From positions 1 through 29,663 of the forward strand of contig CAJNOQ010001647.1 of the NCBI GenBank assembly GCA_905250885.1: DNA of 29,663 bases. Reading direction: 5' to 3'. The DNA is from Didymodactylos carnosus (Eukaryota; Rotifera; Eurotatoria; Philodinida; Philodinidae). Position numbers and translations under genes: made by a program. Below, piece by piece: positions 11,301 through 21,574 of this stretch (position 1 is its first letter; the number at the start of each line of letters is the position of its first letter). A model generated the notes under the pieces. It worked only from the letters and a program-made list of their open reading frames with translations, was not told the DNA's origin and did not search any database.

Positions 11301-12482
11301 TCCCGGGAACTTTCAGTACCTTAAGAATCACACAAAAAACGGGGCTTAGCCCGTTTTTACACCGTCTCAAGGATGAACTCGAAAATTTTGGAGTTTTAAC
11401 TTTCTCTTATGATTAATCGTAGGAAAAATATCGTTTTCTATCTCCCTGGAAGATTCGCTACTTGTAACAGTCGGCTTTCTTCGAATTATTATCAGTTTTT
11501 CGAAAAAAATTTCATCGAAACGGTACACATCAACTGCAATTCTTCCATTTATCATGCTAACAGACAAACTTAATAAATGATCAAAAGCACAACCCAAGCG
11601 AAAAAATGGAATACTATGGTAGTTCTCAATTAAATTACAGTGCAATCATATTGGCCAAGTCGAGCACAGGTTATAAAGAAAAAGGTTTGAGTTCTCACTT
11701 GAATTCGAGCTTCATTCAATTTTGTTACTCTGGCCAATTCTTCTCGACAATAGATATCGGGATAATGACTTTTGGCAAAGGCAGCTTCTAACTCGGCCAG
11801 TTGTTCTTGTGTGAATGTTGTTCGATGTCGTCGACGTGCTGGTGTTGGACAAGTGGCCGGATTTTGTAATGATTGTGATGAATGACTGGAATTAGAGGAA
11901 TGTGGAGATAAACTTGGTGTTTGAATATTCAATATGTGTGCTGATGGATGATGTGAGTGATGATGGTGTGATGAATGGGGATGATTGATTGACAACGATT
12001 CATGTTTGATTTTCTTAAAGGCCCCATCGGATTGCACTAAAAACAAAACACAAAAAATAGGCATATAAACTCGTTTTGTCAATGACTGAAATCATACCTG
12101 ATGTGGGAAATTGTGTAGTATTAATCATGTTTCCATTAGATGGTACTGACGATGAGGCCGATAATGTTGAAAATGATGAAGCGGGATTATTTCGATTAAT
12201 AGAATAAAATGTTGAATATTCATCGGCTGATAATTTAAAATTGGCTGCTGCCATACTTGCAGCGGCGGCCACAGCAGCTGCTGTTACATTTGCCGGATTG
12301 GTAACTGTTGCTATAGATGACGACGATGAAGTAATTAATGATTGATCAAGAAATTGATGATGAGGATGGTGATTTGAAATTGTTCCATGTAATAAATTTG
12401 TATTTAAACATGGTATTGCTGGATGTTGTCTACTACTTCCACCATGATTCGTGCCGGTGTTTAATGTTGATGTAATTGACAT
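8313..12482 (-). CDS. prop1: Paired-like (Prop1-type) homeobox gene, copy A
   Basis: Four exons: 12482-12098, 12036-11699, 8756-8475 and 8411-8313 (TAG stop). All joins keep frame and give 367 aa. The frame stays open upstream to a GTG at 12557, but the first ATG is at 12482. The homeodomain spans residues 196-255 (R5, F8, L16, F20, W48, F49, Q50, N51, R53 present) and is split 46/47 by an intron of about 2.9 kb. Its core ([38 protein letters not shown]) fits the Prop1 family, though other paired-like families are close. Upstream are Ala-, Ser- and His-rich low-complexity tracts and a GAFKK motif. The last exon carries DDWYNKSL. The predicted role is a sequence-specific nuclear transcription factor; in vertebrates Prop1 acts in pituitary development, but here the role is unknown. 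The tandem partner B lies downstream on the same strand. Confidence 0.92.
8757..11698. other. Long second intron of homeobox copy A
   Basis: The intron begins GTGAGAAC at 11698 and ends TTAATAG before 8756. It is far longer than the other introns in the window. It holds several 60-96-codon frames on both strands without recognisable similarity, and a pair of inverted matches (GAATTGCAGTTGATATGTA at 10611-10629; near-complement at 11524-11542) that may mark the ends of an old repeat. A TC-rich tract lies at about 9985-10000. Confidence 0.7.
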
Positions 12483-15400
12483 GTACTGTATACTTGTTAA
12501 AATAAGATTATGTATATATATTGTTCTATTTCTATTATTAATTGTGTTAGAGGCCACTTAATTTTTTTGTATTTAATTACTTATTATTTTAACAATCTTA
12601 AAAATATGATTTAGAGACATATGTATTTTTTTTCTTCTCTCTCTCTCAATCTATCTCTTTATCTTATATAATGTTCTTATAATTTGAGGTGACTAATCAA
12701 GTTAACAAATCAACACTTAAATTCCTTGTTATTTGCTGAGAGGTTCGAGTAATTGAAAGCGAAAACGGAAAAGTTCGTAATGCTAGATAGATAGATGGAT
12801 GGATCTAATAAAACAATATTACAAGAAGAAAAAAAAAGAACTTTTTTTTAACGAATGAGAGATTTACTACATCGATGTCTGCATATATGTGTATGTATGT
12901 CTATTTACTATCGTCATCCATGCTCATTATCGTCACATCACTTGAGATTTTGAAAATAATCGTCAACGACAGTTTCTTTTACCATTTAGGGCCTCTCTAA
13001 TCTCTTTGCACACGATGATTACAGACGGAACGAAAAAAAAAAAATAGTAACAATCTAAACAGAATACGATAAATTTCTCATACTTTCATTAAAAAAAAAT
13101 ATTTCTCATCTCTGCTATTGGTTCGACTATTTCTTTTTTCAGTACCATACTCGATTGGATGAAAAGACTGTCAACGTTTGTTGTTTCTAGATCAAAACAT
13201 TAAAAACATATTGAACAAGAATTTTTATTGATTGATCAACCAAATGTCTATTAGAAAATAGATCAAATAATTTGTAGTCTACTTATATCAGATTAGAAAT
13301 CTATGTTTGTAAAAACATTTCATGCACAATAAAGAAATAAGAAGTTATAATGTTTTGAAAATTTTACCACATATTACAGTGAGATGACATTTTTCTCACA
13401 TTTCATAAATTCAAGACAATCTCATTATTAAAGTTGTACCGTAATTTGAGTTTCCCATCTTTTAACGATATTTTTGTCTCCTGCGATGCATGAATCTTGT
13501 ACTGTTATTTTTATGCAATAATCAACGAGTACGTAACCATCCATGATGTAGAATGTTAACATTTGGAAATTTATCAATTTGATGATTTAGAAATACGAAA
13601 TTCATCTTAATATCCATTTAAACTCGTTGAAAATTGTTTTTTACATGGCATGTTATTATTTCAAACACTTTCCTATCTTAGTGGATAGTATAACTAGCAT
13701 AGGATTATGTTTGACTACAGTTTGTATAGTTACAAAGATCTTTGAATGAGTGTTCTAGAAAACTGTACTTCTTATATTATGTGCAAACGTTGACAAAACA
13801 CTGCATTTGTCTATTTTTTCTACGAAAATGTTATTTTTTTTGGAACTATAATTAACTCCTTCAGTGGCCGATGCAGAAAATTTTTTGTGTGGCAGAGGGT
13901 CTGTGGACAATTCAAAAATCATAAAAAATATTTTTTTTGCTGATGGAAAACGAAAGTTTTCTGTTCTTGTAAAAGAGGACGGTTTTCACACGCTCCACTC
14001 CCTAAATTCATCGCTAGATTTTTGTTCAATGTCATTTTAAAGAAATACGTCATTCTTTAAAAAATTCTATCTCATGATGTATTGTTTCTTTCGAAATAGA
14101 TTTCTGCTACTTTCTCTACCGCCATAGCAATATTAATTAATAGATATCCGATCAAACTTCTTCTCATCCATTTTGAAAAGTAATATTTAGCGATTATTAT
14201 AATGCAGACTAGCATAGAGTTAATAGAGAGAGTAGAGTTTTATAAATACAATAAAACTGACTGAAAAGAAATTAATATCACGAAAGCTTAATATAAAAGC
14301 CATAAAATGAAATTTTACGAACACAAAGGTAAATTTTTTGATAGAAGCGTTTTTAATAATCCGATTCTTAGGAAGTATATCTAAACGAGATAAAGCACAC
14401 TTTTAGATATATTTTGTAGAGAATTGTACGGAGAATATTTTATTTTAATGAAAGAATCAAGTCAAATCAGTGATACTAAACGGGTAACATTTATTCTAGA
14501 ACATCCGTTATACTTTAGAGTGGAAATTTTTTATTCTTCTTGTCAAATGTTATAGACAAAATATTGTCTATCTATAATTACTAGAACAGGTTTCTTCTCA
14601 TTAGGACTCTCGTGCACATATCAAATAACTTTTCGTTGATTGTTCTACAATTGCCACAAGCATTCTTTCTCCTAGTTTTTTTGTCTATTAGAATATATGA
14701 AATATAAGTGAGAGAGAAAGACAGAAGAGAGAGAGAGAGCATCCCTACTGTGCAGTGATGGACAGCCAAATGGCATCATTTCACAGATAGCTAGTAGAAC
14801 AGAAATAAAACGCGCTCAAATGATGACAAATTTTTATAAACTAATATTACAAAAAGAATTACAACATAATTTCACACATCTGCAAATACACAAAGGGAGA
14901 GATATAAAGAAAATAAAACAAATAATAACAAGTAGCGATCATTCCTGAAAATGAAAAATATAAGTTCAAGAGTAGGGAAGGTTAACCCAAGTATTTGTAT
15001 CTAATCATTTTGTTATAAAAATATAAACTGTTAATTAACATGAAGTAAATGATTGTTTATAAACTGCATACAATTACATGTAGATCACGTCAAATAATAT
15101 AAAACTAATTATTATATTGAGAAATAAATTTTGAAAGTGAATTAACTGTCTTATAATACAATAATAAACGGATCATATTTCAACACACTGTTTTGTAGTT
15201 TTATAAATAGATGAAAGCAATATTTTTACTATTATTATACATTTATTATTTATTTCAAATGGTTATGATGACAACCACTAGTAATGCTACTACAAAACAA
15301 AAACCATGTTGCGAAGTGAAAAAAACATATTAGCGTTCCTTTAGTTTGTCATTCTTGTTTTCACAGAACAATTGTTACATATCATTTCAGTTTAGTTTAG

Positions 15401-15532
15401 TTTAATTTAGCAAAGCTATGGCACAAGAAAAAAACAGAACAAAACTATTCGCTTGTATAGAAAATCTAACGAAAGTTGGCACTTACCTTCATGTTTACAC
15501 GAAAAAACGATGAAGAAAAAATATAGACAAAT
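12483..15532. other. Long stretch without a gene upstream of homeobox copy A
   Basis: Probably the 5' untranslated and regulatory region of the homeobox gene, but no specific element could be identified. It contains a GATA/GGAT-like microsatellite at about 12785-12803, a GA tract at 14708-14739, long A or T runs and short unsupported frames. Confidence 0.4.
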
Positions 15533-16090
15533 AAACTAACAACATCATTTATTGATTTCAAATCTGCATTTAATCAAATGAACTCTCGTTTATTATGTAT
15601 TAGATTATTTGAATTGGGTGTTTCTATTCAGTACATTAAATGGATATACAATTGGTTTATGAATCGTCAAGTATTTATTTATTTCAATGGGAAATCATTC
15701 AATAACATCAGAATAGATAAAGGAACACCACAAAGCGATCAATACTTAGCCGATTACTGTACATATTGATTCATGTCAAAACAAATGTCTACTTTATTTC
15801 ACCCATTTGAACATCATTTATTTGCAGATGATTTAAATACTGTTTTGACGCCACCATTACATTTAAAATATAATGAAATGATTATCACAGGAAAAAGGAT
15901 AGCATATTCTGCATAAATGAACAGTTTATTGACAACTATCTCAACAGTCGATGAGTGTAAAAAAATCAGAACTTATGCTATTTTTCATTCAGTTTCGTCG
16001 ACCAACAATTACTCTTAAGTTAGGAGATGAAATACTGAAACAGGTAAAACACTTCAAATATCAAGGTTATATTTTCACGGACAACGGTTG
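15533..16090 (+). pseudogene. Decayed non-LTR retrotransposon reverse transcriptase fragment
   Basis: Pieces of a reverse transcriptase palm and the region after it are readable in two frames. First comes an FIDFKSAFNQ block (about 15548-15577), followed by a stretch ending IDKGTPQ (about 15736). Then come disrupted residues with an in-frame TGA at 15767-15769, and a catalytic FADD motif at about 15824-15835. After a frame change there is a KSELMLF block and a segment ending FKYQGYIFTDNG before a stop (about 15975-16090). Order and spacing match non-LTR (LINE-type) elements, with one in-frame stop, likely compensating frameshifts around 15740-15785 and a further frame change. No endonuclease, integrase or terminal repeats are seen. 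It is a dead remnant; the clade cannot be fixed by eye. Confidence 0.82.
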
Positions 16091-16634
16091 ACCTAGGGTC
16101 TGACTCATTTCGAAAGAAAAAACAGAAGAAAAAGTTTCGTAGTATTTTTGAAACCGCCACCATGTAGAGCAAAATATCTCCCGAAATTTTCACTACTATC
16201 GAATCGGTTTTGCTGGAGTTATGGAGCATTTAAATTCATCTGGTAATTGATAGTCATAGAAAATAACTAATTACTAAAAATTTTGCAACTCCTCGAAAAC
16301 TCATTCGATAGACATGAAACTTTGTGGACATATTTAACTCAATATTCTCTACAAGCTAGCCACATCAGAATTTTGTTTTGAAGAAAAAACCTAGAATCAA
16401 AGATTTCTGGAAAATCTTGGTTTTCCAAAATCCCATCATGGGTAGAAACGGTGTTCATATTCGTAATCAGTCTCAACTACATATACTTCGATAGATTTTG
16501 GGCAAAAGTCGATTGTGCATCTGACAAGGGTCTCTCGCAAGTACATTGTATTTATCAAAATTAATTTACAGTTTAGTTAAATGCAAAACTGGTACTTCTT
16601 CAAATAACGTTACAATAAAAACACATAAAAATAA
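16091..16634. other. Stretch without a gene between RT remnant and GH130 gene
   Basis: No coding signal on either strand. It includes a TTGGTTTTCCAA near-palindrome at about 16420-16440. Part of it is probably the 3' flank of the minus-strand GH130 gene. Confidence 0.4.
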
Positions 16635-17774
16635 TCAAAAAACAACTTTTAACTCTGCTAAACCCGTTGTCGAATCACATCCTTGATACCATACTAAAAA
16701 TCGATTTTCATCTATTTGTTTCCAACCTTCAACAAACACCACCAACGGTGTTAATCCAAGATCTTTCCAATCTCCAGATTCATTATCACATCTTTCCCAA
16801 TCAAGCTCAGGAGAGAAGATGGGCTCTTCGCTACGTGCAAGAACATTCAACGGATCGTTACCATCTAGAATTACCCAACCTAAATTATATTCCAGTCTCC
16901 AGCCAGGTTTTGGATTCGGTATCGTTGTTTGACGAGCAGAATTGTAGAGAAACAAGTAGTTACCATCACTTAAACGCAATGGTTCCGGTCCAGCTTCTAC
17001 TAATTCTGAATCAAAATGAGTATTTCGTACATCAAATAACAGATTACCTGTATGTTCGTAATGTATGAAATCTTTAGAAACAGCAACGGCGACATTTGAA
17101 TCATTAAATAAAAGATAACTATATGTTTCATTATGAATCAAAAGTGAACCACTTTTACTCCAAAAATAATCAGCGAAAAGTGGTCCATGGTATTGCCATG
17201 ATTCTTTTTTCAATGGGTCACTAGTTGTATTGCATGTTGCTAATGCCAGTTGAGCTCGCCAATCACCTGTTTCCGTTTTACTAACAGCCGTATAAAATCT
17301 AAAACAAAAGACAAGTTGCAATTATGTGTCTGATGAAATTTTTTATACTTACAAATAATAAGTATTGTTGTACAATACAATACGTGGATCTTCTGCACCC
17401 GTATTTTGATAAGGTTGATCATCAGGATCAATGATAACATCTTCTTCACGTATATATGTGTATTTTAACTGATTACCATCGATACTTTTACTAATTGCGA
17501 TTTTACTTGGTGCAACATCATAAATTGTTTTCGCATTGGGTAACAAATTTTGAACTCGAACAGCCAAAATCATTGTGTTAGCATCATTTCTCATGGGCAT
17601 ATAAGCAGTGTTATAATTATATAAAAAATCAGATTGATTGCTCCATTTAGATATCACAGGTTGAGAAGATAAACGGTCCATTTGAATTCGGGGCGGTCGA
17701 TAGTTCATAGCTGTCATACCCGAGACAAATGTAATGAGACATGGAAAGACAACGTATACGTACCAACAAATCAT
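16635..17774 (-). CDS. Secreted GH130-family glycosidase/phosphorylase-like protein
   Basis: Two exons: 17774-17353 and 17298-16635, with a 54-base intron (GTAAGTAT..TTTTAG); the product is 361 aa. Residues 1-19 form a hydrophobic signal peptide ending FVSG, so secretion or a vesicular location is expected. The body has five-bladed-propeller GH130 hallmarks in order: EDPR (128-131) followed by TYYLFYTA (138-145), HGPLFADYFWSKSG (178-191), EAGPEPL (242-248), GWVILDGNDPLNVLARS (281-297) and WYQGCDSTTGLAEL (344-357). GH130 enzymes mostly phosphorolyse or hydrolyse beta-mannosides; the substrate cannot be told here. The length is normal for the family and no frame break is seen. Several N-glycosylation sequons (NTT, NET, NDS, NES) fit a secreted protein. 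The family is mainly bacterial, so horizontal origin is plausible (inference); the short intron and local codon use look native. Confidence 0.82.
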
Positions 17775-17790
17775 TGTGAACTAAAATGAC
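17775..17790 (-). promoter_or_regulatory. Acceptor-like site 6 nt before the GH130 start codon
   Basis: On the minus strand TCATTTTAG ends at 17781, followed by TTCACA and then ATG at 17774. It could be a spliced-leader trans-splice acceptor or the end of a 5' UTR intron. Confidence 0.5.
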
Positions 17791-18746
17791 GAGTTACATA
17801 CAGTTTCATTTTAAACTTTAAAAAATAAATATTTACTTATTTACTACAGCAAGACTAATGTTCATCACAATCTTTTCAAAAATGATAAACAAAACGAGAT
17901 GTTATTAGTCAACAAAAAAAGATTCTGTCCACCAGAATTCCTACTGTCCTGTTCTTTTCCAGCCTTCATCAACCGTCTCATTTTTTAAAAATATGGAGTG
18001 GTCTATAAATTTCTAATTCTCACCGATGAAATAATTCATCGTGCAGTGACACTTATATTTTAAGTACATTGAGATAACGATGTTTGTTTTATCGATGATA
18101 AAACTACAGAATGATATTTATACCTTTGGTTTTTTCCTTCCTATACAAACTCGTTCAAGAACAACTTATAGACGTTTATGAAATTTGTTAAACAAATTTA
18201 TTAAATTTTCCAGTTAAGAAGATGTTTGTTTAAACAATGAAATGAAAAATCTTGCACCACTTTTTCCTGCGAACAAAATTTTAACCAAAACAGCGTATAC
18301 CTTTTCCCTTTTTTGTGAATGATAACAAGGTAGATTTATTGTTGTTAAAACCGTGTATTTGACATTTATTTAGGATAATCCATTAAAATATCAAGAAATA
18401 AACTCATTATTTGAGAATAAAATACATAAGTACAAAAACAAACTATCGTATTGTGGTGATAATTAGAAGGACATCATCATTTTTGTAGTGGTTAACTCTT
18501 TCATTCTTCAGAGAACTATGAAATATGATTTAAGCTTTTTTCAGATAAAACAAAACAATTTTTGAATTTAATCCACAACAAAGAAAGGAAATTTTTCTTT
18601 AGATTTCCAAAATGAGTGTGAGTTTTATCAAAATGCACTTAGATTTTTCTTCATTATTTGGTTTAAAACATCGAATGTATATCTAGTACTCAAGTGCTGA
18701 AAAAACTATAGCATTAAGATTAAGTGTCTACGAGTATAAATGTCTA
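17791..18746. other. Stretch without a gene upstream of GH130
   Basis: AT-rich, no frames with similarity. It should contain the GH130 promoter, but no motif stands out. Confidence 0.4.
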
Positions 18747-19244
18747 ACGAGGGAACCTTGTGAGGTGCTAAAAAACTTTTTGAACGCGACTATTTTTAAA
18801 ATGTAGGCCCTCGTGAGCTATGAAGAACCCCAGCTTTGTTGCTGAGATATTGAATTTTCCCCATGGGACCTGGATTTCAAGCAAAATCAGAATTCTGAAT
18901 TTCATGTTGAAACTTATCGCATTTTGCATCCCAGATCATCTGTAGTCCGATGAAAAAAGGTCGAGCTGAAAACCCCTTTCCACTGTGGTGAAAGAACGTT
19001 TTCCGTATGGGCCTTTTTCATCGGGCTACAAACGGTCTGGGCTGCAAAATGCGATAAGTTTCAACATGAAATTCAGAATTCTGATTTTGGTAGAAATCCA
19101 GGTCCCATGGGGAAAATTCGATATCTCAGCAACAAAGCTGATTGTGCCCGAACCAAGTTGGAGTTCTTCATAGTCCATGAGAGCCTACATTTTAAAAATA
19201 GTCGCATTCAAAAAGGTTTTTAACATCTCCGGAGGTTCCCTCGT
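18747..19244. repeat. Foldback element 4: ~500 bp with ~215-230-bp arms
   Basis: The left arm (18747-18962) and the right arm (about 19013-19244) are inverted copies over their whole length. Both begin or end with CGAGGGAACC, and both contain CCCCATGGGACCTGGATTTC (or its complement), TCAGAATTCTGAATTTCATG and a TATCGCATTTTGCA block. The right arm has about 20 extra bases (19140-19160) absent from the left. The spacer is about 50 bases. A 62-codon frame at 18985 lies inside the arm and is not a gene. The similar word GAGGGAACC at about 29308 hints at a related element there. Confidence 0.9.
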
Positions 19245-20201
19245 AAGTATGCATAGGGTAAGGAATAGTAGAAAAAAAAGCAATAGTTTTGCGAAACTGT
19301 GAGCAATGAATTTAAAAAATGTTTAAAATTTCATGATATGAAATATGAATGCGGTGGTCTATTTTTATTCATTGTGCTACAACTTGCCTACATCCTTGAG
19401 TTGTTCGTGTATTTTTATTTAAGAAACACGACTACATAAAAAATATGTTCTGACCTTACGTTACTTTAAATGTTACGAGTAAGTACAATATTTTGCAGAA
19501 ATAATTTATCACTTTTCACAACGATTTTCATACTCAGAAGAATAATCATAAAATAAAACAATCAGCATTGGAAGTTTGTTTATAGGTTGATACAAACGAA
19601 AACTATTTGTTCTTATTTAAAGTCAATATGGATTAACACAAAAGAATAAACAAACAGGAACACAAGTACAGTATGGAATGGTGTTTTCAATTATTGTAAC
19701 TAGTTTTTGTTCTTAATAAAAATTGTTGCAAAAAGTGATAAATTATTTTTCCAAAATATTGTACTAATAGTTTACACGTAAAATTTTGATGACTCAAAAC
19801 AAAAAACATTCTAGTATCAGTGCGTGTTAGTTTTGATATTAAATAAAAATAAGAAAAATGACAGCAGTAAAATAACGAAAAAGAGAGTAGACACATAAAA
19901 ATGAATAATAAATAATAAATAACAACAACAACAACGACACAAATCCATCGTATTCACATCTAATTTTGAGATTTTGTTATGGAATACACGTTAGTGTTAA
20001 CATGAGAATAAGAGAGTAAATATCACTGTACTAATTAAAAAAAGCTCATTCTAACAGAGGAAAAAGATAACAAACCCAAAAACAGCATGAAAAGTAAAAT
20101 ATAAAGAGTTTTGACCAAATTCTCTTGCATTTCATTAAAACTACAGAAAAGCGCTTGAAAAATTACAGATAAATCTAGATACCGGCAGTAATGGAATGGA
20201 A
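19245..20201. other. Stretch without a gene; AAT/AAC microsatellite
   Basis: No coding signal. A trinucleotide tract of AAT then AAC units lies at about 19904-19935. The end nearest 20201 is probably the 3' UTR of the minus-strand EF-hand gene. Confidence 0.45.
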
Positions 20202-21042
20202 TTATTTTTGTGATCCTTGACCTTCGATTGCTCGTTTAAACTCTTGATATGATATGAAGCCTAAAAAAAGTGACAAAAATTTGTTGAGAAATAAACCAAT
20301 ACGCAAACGAAAGACAAAGCAAAAGTCTTACCATTTTGATCAAGATCTTCTTCTTTTAAAATATCATCAACTAAACGCATCAATTCTTCATCAGCTAATC
20401 GAGGAGGAGGTGTGGGTGGTGTTTGGTTTGGATCTGTACTATCATTTGTAGGTACACCATCTAAAGGAGACACCAAAATTATTAGAGTAGAACGAAAACA
20501 AGCATTTGTGTTAACAAGCACGGCTAATCAAAACGATATTGTCGGTAAACTACTTGTGCAACAAACTCAAATTGTTTACCCAATTATCCTTTCAATAATA
20601 TAAGAGAAGTTTTCCTGATTGGAAATAAAAGCTTTTGTTTAGTAAAAAATTCATCTGCTTACCGTCATGGACATGATTGAAAGCAGATACAACTTCCAAG
20701 CCATCTAACTGATTATCATTGTTAGTATCATGTAATTTAAAATAATAAAAGTTTTGTTGTTCAGGAGTCATTTCTTCTTTTGGTTTATTCACTTGTCCTT
20801 CGAGATCATGTCGAATGTGTCTAAAAAAAACAAAAGAGGTTACAGTGTGGATAAACTATAGCAAACCTTATTTTTTCATCTTACTCCATATCATGCGCCT
20901 GATTTTGCATTTGTTTTCCTCCACCATGCTCAACGTGTTGCGTGTTGCCTTGTGATGCATGATTGCCACTCTGTTGCTGTTCATGACCAAAAACACAGAG
21001 ATACACCACCGAAAGTAGAAGTATTGATGTACGAGGAAGCAT
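20202..21042 (-). CDS. MCFD2: MCFD2-like EF-hand protein
   Basis: Four exons: 21042-20885, 20820-20663, 20460-20332 and 20260-20202 (TAA stop); all joins keep frame and give 167 aa. Residues 1-20 are a signal peptide (LLLSVVYLCVFG), followed by a Gln/His/Gly-rich linker. The diagnostic segment HDMEHIRHDLEG...NKPKEEMTP precedes EF-hand loop 1 (D84-E95, DTNNDNQLDGLE). A proline-rich insert (QTPPTPPPRL) separates it from EF-hand loop 2 (D144-E155, DLDQNGFISYQE). Both loops keep the Ca-binding positions 1, 3, 5, 6, 8 and 12. In vertebrates MCFD2 binds the lectin LMAN1/ERGIC-53 as an ER-to-Golgi cargo receptor for glycoproteins; the same early-secretory role is inferred. The second loop is split by an intron after its Asn-Gly. 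The protein is about 20 residues longer than the human one, through the linker and the proline insert. Confidence 0.9.
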
Positions 21043-21056
21043 TCTAAAAAAAGCAA
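21043..21056 (-). promoter_or_regulatory. Acceptor-like site 1 nt before the MCFD2-like start codon
   Basis: The minus strand reads GCTTTTTTTAG|A then ATG at 21042. A pyrimidine tract and AG one base before the start fit a trans-splice acceptor or a 5' UTR intron. Confidence 0.55.
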
Positions 21057-21245
21057 TTTAAATAAACAAACGAGAAATTTAATATTACACAAAAGGGAAC
21101 ATTGAAATGTATAGGTTTAGCGCTAAATTGAAAGGGCAACTCATTAGTCGCTGAATAAAATAAGCTTAGATTTCTTCTTCCAATGGTTCAATACAAAATA
21201 TTCATTTGCTCCTTGTGCAGCTCTGGTTAAGAACAAACATCGATT

Positions 21246-21574
21246 ATAGTATGTAGATTTCACTTATTCTGTGATATACAAGAGACTTTCTTCGGTGAAC
21301 TTCATTGAATGAAAGCTTTGGATTTACACAAAAGCCAAATAGGATTTTTATTTCCTGTTTTTTTTCGGCTATGGTACATGTACGGAGATATTAGCAAAAA
21401 CATCCCCCTCTATAGTATAGAGTGACAAATATCTCCGTACGTGTATCGGAGTTGGAAAAAGAACAGGAAATGAGATCCTATTTGGTTCTTGTGTAAATCC
21501 AAAGCTTTCATTCAATGAAGTTCACCGAAGAAATTCTCTTGTATATCACAGAATAAGTGAAGTCTACATACTAT
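21246..21574. repeat. Foldback element 5: inverted repeat with ~147-bp arms
   Basis: Bases 21246-21392 match the reverse complement of 21428-21574 at most positions. Both arms contain ATAGTATGTAGA, CTTATTCTGTGATATACAAG, CATTGAATGAAAGCTTTGGA and GTACGGAGATATT. The spacer is about 35 bases and holds a small CTATAGTATAG palindrome. No coding capacity is seen. It lies a few hundred bases upstream of the MCFD2-like start. Confidence 0.9.

Noticed and set aside
11333..11361. AAAAACGGG/CCCGTTTTT hairpin resembling a bacterial terminator
   Set aside because: It is inside a eukaryotic intron with no bacterial gene near; treated as a chance or repeat-derived palindrome.
12483..12557. Upstream extension of the homeobox copy A frame to 12557
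   Set aside because: The codon at 12557 is GTG, not ATG, and the extra residues are AT-rich and UTR-like; the first ATG in frame is at 12482. An upstream exon cannot be excluded.
16667..17068. 133-codon open frame on the plus strand
   Set aside because: Antisense to the GH130 exon 2, which has clear family motifs.
18985..19173. 62-codon frame
   Set aside because: Falls within the spacer and right arm of foldback element 4; a product of the repeat.
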